Assembly: GCA_900539915.1 (NCBI GenBank)
Contig: UQDU01000042.1
Location: 1-18,415, forward strand
DNA length: 18,415 nt
From: an uncultured Bacteroidales bacterium
Lineage (GTDB): Bacteria > Bacteroidota > Bacteroidia > Bacteroidales > Muribaculaceae
Reading direction: 5' to 3'
The notes beneath the pieces are model-generated. The model worked only from the letters and a program-made list of their open reading frames with translations. It did no database searches and was not told the origin of the DNA. Below, piece by piece: positions 1 to 7,963 of this stretch. The position numbers and the translations under genes were made by a program. Numbering within the stretch: the stretch's first letter is position 1; the number at the start of each line of letters is the position of its first letter.

Positions 1-18
1 AGTTGTTGATTCTTGACT

Positions 19-73
19 GGCGTTCCTATGTAGTAGGGACATGCCATGGCATGTCCCTACTGCGATGAGTGCA
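19..73. repeat. 55-bp dispersed palindromic repeat, left copy
   Basis: This copy contains a perfect 30-bp palindrome at 32-61, centred on CCATGG. It aligns with 1114-1168 at 51 of 55 positions; the differences are at 26, 56, 62 and 70 of this copy. The two copies are in the same orientation and bracket the regulator gene between them. Identity extends on both sides of the palindrome, so this is a copied element and not two chance hairpins. It resembles REP or MITE-like intergenic repeats. No transposase is nearby. Confidence 0.8.
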
Positions 74-113
74 TTCATTTGTAAAAAATTTGTCGTAACT
101 TTATGCATCATTT

Positions 114-1088
114 ATGCGGACGTTGCTTTACATAATCGTGGCCGTTATAGTGAGCGGATGCGCTTACTCGGGGTCTCACAAGCTAAGGCTTGATGAGGCA
201 CAGAGGCTTATTGCCGAAGACCCCAAGGAGGCATTTGACCGACTCAACGCCATGGATGTGTCGGAGTTTGACGATTCGGCTACCATGGCGAGGTGGGCTG
301 TGCTCTACAGCGAGTCGATGCTGGCCAACAGGTTTCATGCCCCTTCAGATTCCATTATCAACATGGCCGTGGACTATTACCGCATCCATGACATCTCGCA
401 GATTTCTCGGTTGGAACAGCTCAGAGAGCAGCTTGTAGCTTCGGAGAGCCCGGAGGATGCACTGGTGACGGCCCTCTATTTTCAGAAAGAGAAGGAATTA
501 TGGTTATATAAAGAGAGGGTGGCACGTGAACGCTACATGATGGGAGGCATACTGCTGTTGCTTGTGGCCGCAGGTGTGATTATATGGCAGTGTCAACGAC
601 TGAAACTGCAATCGGAGCGTAACGACAGGCTCATGGTCGAAGCCTCGGGACTGCGGTGTCTCATGGCCGATAAAGACAAGGAGATGCAGACGGCTCTGGA
701 CGGTATGCTTGAGTCGCGGTTTGCACTGATTGACTCCCTTTGCCAGACCTACTATGAGGCTCAGGGCACCAAAAACGAGCGGAAAGCCATAGCCGAGAAG
801 GTAAAGGCGGCGATAGATGACGTCCGCACCGATTCGTTTGCAGAAATGGAACGGGCTGTCAACAGTTGCAGGAAAAATCTGCTGGTGAGTCTGCGGCGTT
901 GCCGTCCCGGCATCACTCATCAGGATTATCAGCTTGTGGTATATATGGCATGCGGACTGTCCACGCGCTCCATCAGTCTCCTGCTTGGCGAGACGGTAGA
1001 AGTCATCTATAAACGCAAGTCACGCCTGAAGTCACGTCTGCGCCAGTGCGGCGACTCAGAAATCCTCGCCGTCTTCCAATGTCACTGA
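114..1088 (+). CDS. Putative membrane-anchored regulator with lipoprotein signal and C-terminal HTH
   Basis: The 324-residue product starts with a short hydrophobic segment ending in VSGC (Cys16), a lipobox-like signal for lipid attachment. Residues about 25-125 are helical and TPR-like. A transmembrane segment at about 142-160 follows, then a charged, probably coiled-coil stretch. Residues about 282-309 (from LSTRSISLLL to the basic KRKSRLKSRL stretch) look like a LuxR-type helix-turn-helix recognition region. This layout of periplasmic repeats, one membrane span and a cytoplasmic DNA-binding end occurs in TPR-containing Bacteroidetes regulators. The sensor part is short here, about 100 residues, so few TPRs are possible. 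The ATG at 114 is chosen because it begins the signal sequence. Direct repeats flank the gene on both sides. The TonB receptor downstream is a possible but unproven target. The HTH call is from local pattern only. Confidence 0.7.
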   Translation: MRTLLYIIVAVIVSGCAYSGSHKLRLDEAQRLIAEDPKEAFDRLNAMDVSEFDDSATMARWAVLYSESMLANRFHAPSDSIINMAVDYYRIHDISQISRLEQLREQLVASESPEDALVTALYFQKEKELWLYKERVARERYMMGGILLLLVAAGVIIWQCQRLKLQSERNDRLMVEASGLRCLMADKDKEMQTALDGMLESRFALIDSLCQTYYEAQGTKNERKAIAEKVKAAIDDVRTDSFAEMERAVNSCRKNLLVSLRRCRPGITHQDYQLVVYMACGLSTRSISLLLGETVEVIYKRKSRLKSRLRQCGDSEILAVFQCH

Positions 1089-1113
1089 CTTAAGCAGTCG
1101 TGAATACCTGAAA

Positions 1114-1168
1114 GGCGTTCTTATGTAGTAGGGACATGCCATGGCATGTCGCTACTACGATGAGCGCA
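1114..1168. repeat. 55-bp dispersed palindromic repeat, right copy
   Basis: Second copy of the element at 19-73, offset by 1095 bp, beginning 25 bp after the regulator stop codon. Its palindrome spans 1125-1158 (34 bp, centred on CCATGG) with one broken pair, G1151 opposite G1132. The left copy keeps C at the matching position. As RNA it would form a strong hairpin and could also stop or stabilise the upstream transcript, although no T-run follows. Confidence 0.8.
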
Positions 1169-1273
1169 ACTTTTTAAGTTTGTGACATACTTTGAGACCC
1201 ATGTATGCACCCAGAAAAGAAGTGTGTCAGATAATTTCATAGGTGTTTGTTGTAAGTAGTTGTGAAACAGTAA

Positions 1274-1305
1274 TTTGTATTTTCATATGTCAGACTTTTA
1301 ATTTG
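1274..1305 (+). promoter_or_regulatory. Probable Bacteroidetes-type promoter of the TonB receptor
   Basis: A TTTG at 1274-1277 is followed after 20 nt by TTAATTTG at 1298-1305. The Bacteroidetes primary-sigma consensus is TTTG, 19-21 nt, TAnnTTTG, so this fits with one mismatch. Transcription would start near 1312, leaving a leader of about 40 nt that consists mostly of the hairpin at 1319-1355. Confidence 0.45.
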
Positions 1306-1318
1306 CAGTGAGAGATGC

Positions 1319-1355
1319 TGTATGCGTAATTTTGCCACAAAAAGTTACGCATATG
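1319..1355 (+). promoter_or_regulatory. Start-codon-sequestering hairpin or operator palindrome before the TonB receptor
   Basis: Arms 1321-1333 and 1341-1353 form 13 pairs: twelve Watson-Crick and one U·G. The loop is GCCACAA at 1334-1340. The outer nine pairs, TATGCGTAA against TTACGCATA, are perfect. Two further G·U pairs (1320-1354, 1319-1355) would cover the rest of the ATG at 1353-1355. In RNA this would bury the start codon and the weak purine-rich ribosome site. As DNA it could be the binding site of a dimeric regulator. Confidence 0.55.
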
Positions 1356-3434
1356 AACATCCGAAAATTCATCACATCCGCTGCTCTGGCAGCTCTCTTT
1401 TTTTATTCACATGCGCAGGATGCCGCTCCCTCCGACAGCCTTTCGCGCGAGTTGCAAGAGGTGGTAGTTTCAGCCCGGCAGCCGGCGACACGGCTTGTCG
1501 GATCGACATTGGTATCCACCATCGCCGGCTCCAATCTGCAGCATGTAGGCACCGCCCTTGATGTGCTTGCCCAATTGCCGATGATACAGGTGCATGACGA
1601 TGCGGTCAGTGTCACAGGCCGCAGCAATATCGAGATATACATAGACGGGCGTCCGCTGCGCGACAATTACGAACTCCGGCAGCTGCAGTCAGAAGACATA
1701 CGCCGAGTGGAGCTCCTGATGGCTCCGGGAGCTATGTATGCGAGCACCACAGGCGCGGTGCTGAAGATTACTACGCGCCGTACTTTCATTGACGGTCTGT
1801 CGCTGACCGACCGTCTGCAGGTCAAGGCTCGCCGCAGATGGTCGGTGATGGATTATCTTGACCTCAATTACAGGCATAGCAGCTGGGATTTCTTCGTTGA
1901 CGGCTCTTACAACCATGACAATTCGGTAGTCAAAGGCTACACTGTCAACCGCCTTGATTACCATGGCATACATGCTGAGGTGGGAGGGTCACAGCATAAT
2001 TCCTTTTCCGCGGATGCTGCTACGGTCAGATGTGGTTTCAATTACGCTTCTGACGCTCATTCGTTCGGAGCATACTACCGCTTCAATCCCGAGAACGGAG
2101 ATTTCTGCAATGACGGCAACGAGTGGCTTGACGATACGCCACCGGTGGCACGTATAATCAGCCGTAACACCGACGGACACTGTCATCTGGCCTCGATGTA
2201 CTATGATGGCATGCTCTCCTCCAAGCTGAGGCTGCACTTTGACGGCGACATCCGACATGCCGCCGCTGATAACAGTGTTAGCACCACATACCCTTCGGGA
2301 GAGTATCCGGCTGTCAATTCCGCCGACCACAAGACATCCAGCCTCTATGCCGGCAAGCTGTATATGGCTATGCCGTTGTTTAAAGGCGATTTTACATTCG
2401 GCACCCAGGACTCATACACCCGTTCGTCGCTTGATTACCGTATGCTCAGCCCGAAGGTCAGCACCTATATTCCGTCATCTTTGACGGATGCGCGGCAGGT
2501 GTCGGCGGCACTGTTCGCCTCCTGGCAGCGTCAGTTCGGACGGTTTGACCTCTCGGTGGGAGCGCGGTATGAGTATGTCGATTACCTGTTTAAGGTCAAT
2601 GGATTGAGGGATGATGCCGTCAGCCGCACCGACCATATGCTGACACCCGACATATCGCTCGGCTACTCGTTTTCTGACCGCGCATCGCTGTCGCTGAGCT
2701 ACAAGATGGCTACAGTCCGTCCGCCTTATGCTCAGTTGACCAATTCGTTGAGTTACGTAGGACTGCATGAGATAGAGGGCGGCAATCCTTTGCTGCGCGA
2801 CGAGAAGATGGATGACCTGCGCCTGTCGGGTATGTGGGGCGACTTCATGCTTCAGGCCGACCTCGTGCGGAGTTCCGACACGTATGCCTATGTCAAACAG
2901 CTCTATCCGGCCTCTTCTCTGCAACTGCTAATGCACCCAGTCAACGTGGATGTCACGGCGCTGAGCCTCTATCTGGTATGGAGCCGCAGCATCCGTTTCT
3001 GGACTCCCGATGTCACCGCCGGCATGTATAAGCAGTGGATGACCATCGACGGCACAGACTATCCCACGCCGATATTCTCATATTACTTTGACAATACCTT
3101 CGCGTTGCCCCACGGATGGACCGTCACAGCAAATATCAACGGCCAGAGTGCCGGCGACATGCACACTAACCGTTTCGGGCGCACATGGCTGACCATGGAC
3201 GCCTCTGTAGCCAAATCGTTTTTCGACAACGCTCTCACCCTCAGCCTCTCAGCCACCGACATCTTCAACTCCGCCAACAACGACTGGTCCATGCACACCT
3301 ACGGCATCACCGTAGACAAGCACCAGAGCTACGACCGCCGCGGCATCGCCCTCAACATCACCTACCGCCTCCACCCACGCAAATCCAAATACAAAGGCTC
3401 CGCCGCCTCCCCCTTCGAACTCCACCGCCTCTGA
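1353..3434 (+). CDS. TonB-dependent outer-membrane receptor, OMP_b-brl_3-like
   Basis: Outer-membrane beta-barrel protein likely to import an unknown ligand with TonB energy. The ATG at 1353 is chosen over the upstream in-frame GTG at 1308 because residues 1-21, starting MNIRKF and ending in SHA, form a signal peptide with cleavage before Gln22. EVVV at about 36-39 resembles a TonB box. Residues about 45-143 match a plug domain, including IEIYIDGRPLR and the RRVELL...YASTTGAVLKI stretch. The rest alternates as barrel strands. The C-terminus, NITYRLHPRKSKYKG, is typical of the outer-membrane beta-barrel family 3 group. At 693 residues it is short for a Bacteroidetes receptor because it has no N-terminal carboxypeptidase-regulatory-like domain. 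No SusD partner lies beside it, so a SusCD polysaccharide system is unlikely. The last 70 or so coding bases are very C-rich. The substrate cannot be told from the sequence. Confidence 0.88.
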   Translation: MNIRKFITSAALAALFFYSHAQDAAPSDSLSRELQEVVVSARQPATRLVGSTLVSTIAGSNLQHVGTALDVLAQLPMIQVHDDAVSVTGRSNIEIYIDGRPLRDNYELRQLQSEDIRRVELLMAPGAMYASTTGAVLKITTRRTFIDGLSLTDRLQVKARRRWSVMDYLDLNYRHSSWDFFVDGSYNHDNSVVKGYTVNRLDYHGIHAEVGGSQHNSFSADAATVRCGFNYASDAHSFGAYYRFNPENGDFCNDGNEWLDDTPPVARIISRNTDGHCHLASMYYDGMLSSKLRLHFDGDIRHAAADNSVSTTYPSGEYPAVNSADHKTSSLYAGKLYMAMPLFKGDFTFGTQDSYTRSSLDYRMLSPKVSTYIPSSLTDARQVSAALFASWQRQFGRFDLSVGARYEYVDYLFKVNGLRDDAVSRTDHMLTPDISLGYSFSDRASLSLSYKMATVRPPYAQLTNSLSYVGLHEIEGGNPLLRDEKMDDLRLSGMWGDFMLQADLVRSSDTYAYVKQLYPASSLQLLMHPVNVDVTALSLYLVWSRSIRFWTPDVTAGMYKQWMTIDGTDYPTPIFSYYFDNTFALPHGWTVTANINGQSAGDMHTNRFGRTWLTMDASVAKSFFDNALTLSLSATDIFNSANNDWSMHTYGITVDKHQSYDRRGIALNITYRLHPRKSKYKGSAASPFELHRL

Positions 3435-3475
3435 CTTCCGGCAAATTGAGATGGGATGGAAATGTCGGGGGAAAA

Positions 3476-3507
3476 TTTCGTAATGAGGGGGAATTGGGCT
3501 AACTTTG
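3476..3507 (+). promoter_or_regulatory. Bacteroidetes-type promoter of the polyprenyl synthase operon
   Basis: TAACTTTG at 3500-3507 matches the TAnnTTTG -7 element perfectly. TTTC at 3476-3479 stands exactly 20 nt upstream as a three-of-four match to the -33 TTTG. The predicted start near 3514 gives a leader of only about 14 nt before the ATG at 3528. Confidence 0.7.
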
Positions 3508-3527
3508 CATTGCGAAAAACTTGAATC

Positions 3528-4493
3528 ATGGAGACACTTCAGCAACTCAGCCAATATATATCGGAGCGCATCGAGGCTCTGCAATATCCGGCAGCGATGG
3601 GCGGACTTAAGGCTCAGGCTGCTTATGCTCTCGGGGCCGGTGGAAAGCATCTGCGCCCTGTCTTGACTGTCGCAACCTGCATGGCTTTGGGCGGCAGCCG
3701 CGAACAGGCTCTCAACCAGGCTCTCGGCGTGGAGATATTTCACAATTTCACGCTTGTGCATGACGATGTGATGGACAAGTCGGACACGCGCCGCGGCAAA
3801 CCTACCGTGTGGGCCAAGTGGGATGAAACCGCTGCCATACTCAGCGGTGACGCCATGCTGACGCTTGCCAACATGTATGTGGGCCACGATGCCGGAACGA
3901 GGCTTGAGAGGGTGCTTGATGTGTTCAACACCGCCGCCATGGAGGTATATGCCGGGCAGGAGCTCGACATGCAGTTTGAGGAGCGTCTGGACGTGACGAC
4001 TTCGGAGTATCTCCACATGATACTGCTCAAGACTGCCGCACTGATACGTTGCGCATGTGCCCTTGGAGTAGTCATGGCCGATGGAGACGATGACACCTTG
4101 GAGGCGATGAAAGCCTACGCCGTAGGCATCGGCATGGCTTTCCAGCTGCGTGACGATTATCTTGACACCTACGGCGACGCTGCCACCTTCGGCAAACCGA
4201 TAGGGGGCGACATCCTCAACGACAAAAAGACATGGTTCCTGACCTCGGTGCTTGAGAGCGACGAGGCCGACAATATCAAATCCGTCATAGCTGACAAGTC
4301 GCTTGCCCCGGAGGCCAAAATCGCTGCCGTAAAGGAGATTTACGACCGTCTTGAGCTGCCCCGCAAATGCTCCAAGCTCGTGGAGCAATACACCAAGATG
4401 GCTGTCATGGCTCTTGACGATACCCCTATGAGCGACGAGGACAAGCTGTTTTTCAAAGAGATAGCCGAATCGCTTAAGACACGCGCTATCTGA
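3528..4493 (+). CDS. Polyprenyl (isoprenyl) diphosphate synthase
   Basis: Head-to-tail prenyltransferase that adds isopentenyl diphosphate units to an allylic primer for quinone or undecaprenyl precursors. The 321-residue length is normal for the family. GGKHLRP at 38-44 binds substrate. The first Asp-rich motif DDVMD is at 79-83 with RR at 88-89, and the second, DDYLD, is at 209-213. The first motif has no two-residue insertion, so this is not the short-chain IspA layout. The residue five before the first motif is Phe74, within HNFTLVHDD. A bulky residue there limits chain length in archaeal geranylgeranyl synthases, so a product around C15-C20 is possible, but long-chain octaprenyl-type enzymes cannot be excluded. 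It is the first gene of an operon with tatD, 2 nt downstream. Confidence 0.92.
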   Translation: METLQQLSQYISERIEALQYPAAMGGLKAQAAYALGAGGKHLRPVLTVATCMALGGSREQALNQALGVEIFHNFTLVHDDVMDKSDTRRGKPTVWAKWDETAAILSGDAMLTLANMYVGHDAGTRLERVLDVFNTAAMEVYAGQELDMQFEERLDVTTSEYLHMILLKTAALIRCACALGVVMADGDDDTLEAMKAYAVGIGMAFQLRDDYLDTYGDAATFGKPIGGDILNDKKTWFLTSVLESDEADNIKSVIADKSLAPEAKIAAVKEIYDRLELPRKCSKLVEQYTKMAVMALDDTPMSDEDKLFFKEIAESLKTRAI

Positions 4494-4495
4494 CT

Positions 4496-5275
4496 ATGAT
4501 CGACACCCACACACATCTCTATCTACAGGAGTTTGACCCCTCGCCGCAGGATGCCGTCCGTCGTGCGATAGATGCAGGTGTGACGAAGATGATTTTCCCC
4601 AACGTTGACCTCTCGACCGTTGACAGGCAGCGTCGGCTTCATGAGCAGTTCCCGGACAATACATTCATGGCTATGGGGCTGCATCCCACAGAGATTGACG
4701 GCGATTGGGTGAAAAATATGCAAGCCATCGAGGCCGAATTGCGCACTCATCGCGATGACTATATAGCGATAGGGGAGGTGGGCATAGACCTCTATTGGGA
4801 TAAGACTTTCCGCAAACAGCAGCGTGAGGCTCTTGCTATACAGGCCCGATGGGCGGCCGAGATACAGTTGCCTATGATCATACATTGCCGCGAGGGACTT
4901 GATGATACCCTTGAAGTGCTTGGCTCATCGGAGTTTGACGGAGATGTGGTTTTCCATAGCTTCACCGGCACTGCTGAAGATGTCAGCCGCATACGTGCGA
5001 CAGTCCGCAGCCCGTATTTCGGCATCAACGGGGTGGTGACTTTCAAAAACGCTCGTCTCCGCGACGTCCTCCCTGCAATAGGGCTTGACCGAATCCTGTT
5101 GGAGACCGATTCGCCGTATCTTGCCCCTGTGCCTCATCGTGGCAAGCGCAATGAAAGCGCCTATCTGGTGCATACGGCAGCACATATCGCATCGTCGCTC
5201 GGGCTGACAATGCAGGAAGTTGACGAGGCTACGACACAAAATGCCGAAAAAGTATTCCGACTAAACATCATATAA
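4496..5275 (+). CDS. TatD family metal-dependent DNase/hydrolase
   Basis: Cytoplasmic TIM-barrel metallohydrolase of the TatD family, whose members act as 3'-5' exonucleases or deoxyribonucleases in DNA repair and quality control. The 259 residues cover the whole fold. Metal ligands are visible: HTH at 5-7, Glu94 in GEVGID, His130 in IIHCREG, His154 in FHSFTGT, and Asp205 in LLETDSPYLAP. The ATG lies 2 nt after the stop codon of the polyprenyl synthase, so the two are almost certainly co-transcribed and probably translationally coupled. The pairing is an operon arrangement, not evidence of a shared pathway. Confidence 0.93.
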   Translation: MIDTHTHLYLQEFDPSPQDAVRRAIDAGVTKMIFPNVDLSTVDRQRRLHEQFPDNTFMAMGLHPTEIDGDWVKNMQAIEAELRTHRDDYIAIGEVGIDLYWDKTFRKQQREALAIQARWAAEIQLPMIIHCREGLDDTLEVLGSSEFDGDVVFHSFTGTAEDVSRIRATVRSPYFGINGVVTFKNARLRDVLPAIGLDRILLETDSPYLAPVPHRGKRNESAYLVHTAAHIASSLGLTMQEVDEATTQNAEKVFRLNII

Positions 5276-5301
5276 AGGACACACAGATATAAACCACCAT
5301 T

Positions 5302-6492
5302 ATGACTAAAATTGGATCAGTGATGACTCCCGTAGGCCGCAAAGCTCTGCTTCTCGGCAGCGGTGAGCTTGGCAAGGAAGTGGCTATAGAGCTTCAGCGT
5401 TACGGCGTGGAGGTCATAGCATGTGACAAATACCCCGATGCGCCGGCCATGCAGGTTGCCCACCGCAGCTATGTGGTCAATATGCTTGACGGCGAGGCCA
5501 TCAAGGCCATCATCGAGAAAGAGCGTCCCGACCATATCATCCCCGAAGTCGAGGCAATAGCCACCCCGATGCTCGTCAAACTTGAGGAGGAGGGCTTCAA
5601 TGTGACTCCCAATGCACGTGCGGCCCTGCTGACCATGAACCGCGAAGGCATACGCCGTCTTGCTGCCGAAGAATTAGGTTTGCCCACCTCTCCCTATCGT
5701 TTCGCCAACGACTATGAGGAGTTCAAGCAGGCTGTAGAGGAAATAGGCATCCCCTGTGTGGTCAAGCCGGTGATGAGTTCTTCGGGTCACGGCCAGTCTG
5801 TCATAAAGTCAGCCGACGATATAGAGCGTTCGTGGCACATAGCCCAGGAGGGCGGACGTGCCGGTGCCGGACGTGTCATAGTGGAGGGATTTGTCAACTT
5901 TGACTATGAGATTACGCTGCTGACAGTGCGCAGTGTCAGCGGCACGGTGTTCTGCCAGCCTGTGGGCCATATCCAGGTCGATGGTGACTACCGCTACTCA
6001 TGGCAGCCCCAGCCGATGAGCCCTGTGGCTTTGGAAAAAGCCCGCGAGATAGCTGCAGCCATCACCGGAGCACTCGGCGGACACGGCATATTCGGTGTCG
6101 AACTGTTCATCAAGGGCGATGATGTCATATTCAGCGAAGTGTCGCCGCGCCCCCACGATACAGGCATGGTCACCATGATTTCCCAGGACCTGAGCGAGTT
6201 TGCCCTGCATGCTCGTGCCCTGCTCGGACTCCCTGTCCCTGCCATACGTTTCTACGGCCCGTCGGCCAGTCGCGCCATAGTGGTAGAGGGAGATACCGAC
6301 AAAGTGGTGATGGACAACCTCGAGGCTGTGCTTGCCGAGCCGGGCGTACAACTCCGCATATTCGGCAAACCTGAGGTCAAGGGCCACCGCCGTATGGGTG
6401 TCATCCTTGCCACCGCCGACACTCTCGAAGAGGCCCGAGCAAAGGCTGACCGTGCCTACGATGCCCTCCAGGTGATGGTTTTGCCAAGATAA
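5302..6492 (+). CDS. purT: Formate-dependent phosphoribosylglycinamide formyltransferase (GAR transformylase 2)
   Basis: ATP-grasp enzyme that makes formyl-GAR from GAR, formate and ATP in de novo purine synthesis, independent of folate. It aligns along its full 396 residues with E. coli PurT as I remember that sequence. GSGELG is at 19-24 and MNREGIRRLAAEEL is conserved. Lys155 lies in VKPVMSSSG and the ATP loop is SSGHGQ at 160-165. The Mg ligands Glu267 (GVELF) and Glu279 (SEVSPRPHDTG) fall at the same numbers as in E. coli. One difference is His163 where E. coli has Lys in the SSGKGQ loop. The full-length N-terminal match supports the ATG at 5302 over the ATG seven codons later. It follows tatD by 26 nt without a visible promoter of its own and ends at a strong terminator. 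Confidence 0.96.
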   Translation: MTKIGSVMTPVGRKALLLGSGELGKEVAIELQRYGVEVIACDKYPDAPAMQVAHRSYVVNMLDGEAIKAIIEKERPDHIIPEVEAIATPMLVKLEEEGFNVTPNARAALLTMNREGIRRLAAEELGLPTSPYRFANDYEEFKQAVEEIGIPCVVKPVMSSSGHGQSVIKSADDIERSWHIAQEGGRAGAGRVIVEGFVNFDYEITLLTVRSVSGTVFCQPVGHIQVDGDYRYSWQPQPMSPVALEKAREIAAAITGALGGHGIFGVELFIKGDDVIFSEVSPRPHDTGMVTMISQDLSEFALHARALLGLPVPAIRFYGPSASRAIVVEGDTDKVVMDNLEAVLAEPGVQLRIFGKPEVKGHRRMGVILATADTLEEARAKADRAYDALQVMVLPR

Positions 6493-6512
6493 AGTAACAT
6501 CATAGAGACATT

Positions 6513-6561
6513 GCTAATAAAGCACCCCGCAAAAATCATTTTGGCGGGGTGCTTTATTAGC
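6513..6561. terminator. Bidirectional intrinsic terminator between purT and nhaD
   Basis: Arms 6513-6530 and 6544-6561 are perfectly complementary over 18 bp, with a GC-rich core (GCACCCCGC) and an A/T-rich outer part. The 13-nt loop is also A/T-rich. Only about 20 nt separate it from each of the two convergent stop codons. The symmetric A-rich and T-rich ends would serve both strands. Confidence 0.85.
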
Positions 6562-6580
6562 GTATATGGAATGCCGTTTG

Positions 6581-7924
6581 TCAGAGGACGCCGGGGATAA
6601 ACATGGACTCGGCCCAGATGAGGACTATGCCTACGATGTAGCCGGTAAATACCATCCATGTGATGCGGCGCAGATACCATATAAACGATATTTTCTCGAT
6701 GCCCATTGCCACTACGCCGGCAGCCGAACCGATGATGAGGAGCGAACCGCCTACGCCGGCGCAGAATGTCAGGAGGTGCCAGAATACGCCGTCTTCCACG
6801 AAAGCGGCGAGATATGTCGGGTCGGCAGATGCCTGTATGGCCGCCTCGGTGGCCACGGGATACATGTTCATACATGCTGCCACGAGAGGCACGTTGTCAA
6901 CGATTGACGACAGCACACCGATGATGCCGTTGATGACGTAGGCTTCGTGGATGTTGTCGTTGAGCCAGTTGGCAAGGGTGTTGAGTATGTTGGCCTGTTG
7001 CAACGCTGCCACGGCCATCAGTATGCCGAGGAAGAAGAGGATGGTAGGCATATCCACCCCTTTGAGTGCCGAAGATACACGCCCCTCCATCTTCCCTTCA
7101 AGCTTGTAATGATTGACGATACACTCTGTAATCAGCCACAGCACGGCAAGCGAGATGATGATGCCGATATACGGTGGCAGACCTGTCAGGGCCTTGAAGA
7201 TGGGCACGAACAGCAGTCCGCCCACACCGCAGCACAGTATGGCGATAGACAGATTGTGGTGCTCCTTTGACAGTTCGTAGCCTACGCGCTTGTCCTGAGT
7301 GTTGAGTTCCTCCACCGGTGCCGGTGCTATCTGGTGCGATGCGATGAATACGGGTATCACCACAGATGCGATACACGGCACTATGAGGTTGATAATCAGG
7401 TCAAGTGACGACACATAGTTTTTCATCCACAGCATTATGGTGGTTATGTCGCCGATGGGCGACCATGCACCGCCGCTGTTGGCTGCAATCACTATGACGC
7501 ATGCAAAGAGCCACCGCTCTTTCTGGTCGGTGAGCATGCGCCGGAGCATCATCACCATGATGATGGTGGTGGTCATGTTGTCAAGGACGCTTGACATGAA
7601 AAAAGCCACAAACGCCAGCACCCACATCAGTCCCCGCTTGTTGGATGCATGGATTTTCCTGACGATGATGTTGAAACCGCCGTAACGGTCTATCAGTTCG
7701 ACGATAGTCATGGCTCCGATAAGGAACACTACTATCTCACACGTGTCGCCCAGGGCTATCACCAGGTCGTGGGATATATCCGGGTCATGTCCTCCAAGGG
7801 CATAGATGGCCCATAGGACGCCGCACATCAGCAGGGCGAAAGTGGCCTTGTTGATGTGTGTGACATGTTCGAGTGCTATCATCAGGTATCCGATGACAAA
7901 CACCACCAGCATTAACGCTATCAT
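6581..7924 (-). CDS. nhaD: NhaD-type sodium:proton antiporter
   Basis: Inner-membrane Na+(Li+)/H+ antiporter of the ion-transporter (ArsB/NhaD) superfamily, used for sodium and pH homeostasis. The 447 residues are almost entirely hydrophobic, with some twelve membrane segments. Conserved motifs include FLIGAMTIVELIDRYGGF at about 67-84, SSVLDNMTTT at 111-120 with Asp115-Asn116, and NSGGAWSPIGDITT at 149-162. The C-terminal half ends in glycine-rich membrane segments as in other NhaD proteins. The start at 7924 leaves about 30 nt of leader from the predicted promoter. The gene lies downstream of a second antiporter on the same strand but has its own -7 box, 40-47 nt upstream. Family assignment is firm; ion preference is inferred. 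Confidence 0.93.
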   Translation of the reverse strand: MIALMLVVFVIGYLMIALEHVTHINKATFALLMCGVLWAIYALGGHDPDISHDLVIALGDTCEIVVFLIGAMTIVELIDRYGGFNIIVRKIHASNKRGLMWVLAFVAFFMSSVLDNMTTTIIMVMMLRRMLTDQKERWLFACVIVIAANSGGAWSPIGDITTIMLWMKNYVSSLDLIINLIVPCIASVVIPVFIASHQIAPAPVEELNTQDKRVGYELSKEHHNLSIAILCCGVGGLLFVPIFKALTGLPPYIGIIISLAVLWLITECIVNHYKLEGKMEGRVSSALKGVDMPTILFFLGILMAVAALQQANILNTLANWLNDNIHEAYVINGIIGVLSSIVDNVPLVAACMNMYPVATEAAIQASADPTYLAAFVEDGVFWHLLTFCAGVGGSLLIIGSAAGVVAMGIEKISFIWYLRRITWMVFTGYIVGIVLIWAESMFIPGVL

Positions 7925-7963
7925 TGGTCGGATAAGTTTTTAGATGGTATTGAAAAGGTAATG

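Noticed and set aside
65..78. Imperfect 14-bp palindrome ATGAGTGCATTCAT after the left repeat
   Set aside because: Two mismatched positions and not preserved in the right repeat copy.
1169..1273. Intergenic stretch before the TonB receptor promoter, examined for RNA genes or small ORFs
   Set aside because: A/T-rich, with no tRNA-like fold, no credible start with coding character, and no further repeat.
1308..1352. Upstream GTG start that would lengthen the TonB receptor by 15 residues
   Set aside because: It would put a polar stretch before a clear signal peptide and read through the leader hairpin; the ATG at 1353 is better.
3249..4388. A 379-codon open frame on the minus strand over the polyprenyl synthase gene
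   Set aside because: It is antisense to a gene with complete motifs, its low-complexity Gly/Val-rich end lies over the C-rich tail of the receptor gene, and it shows no family pattern.
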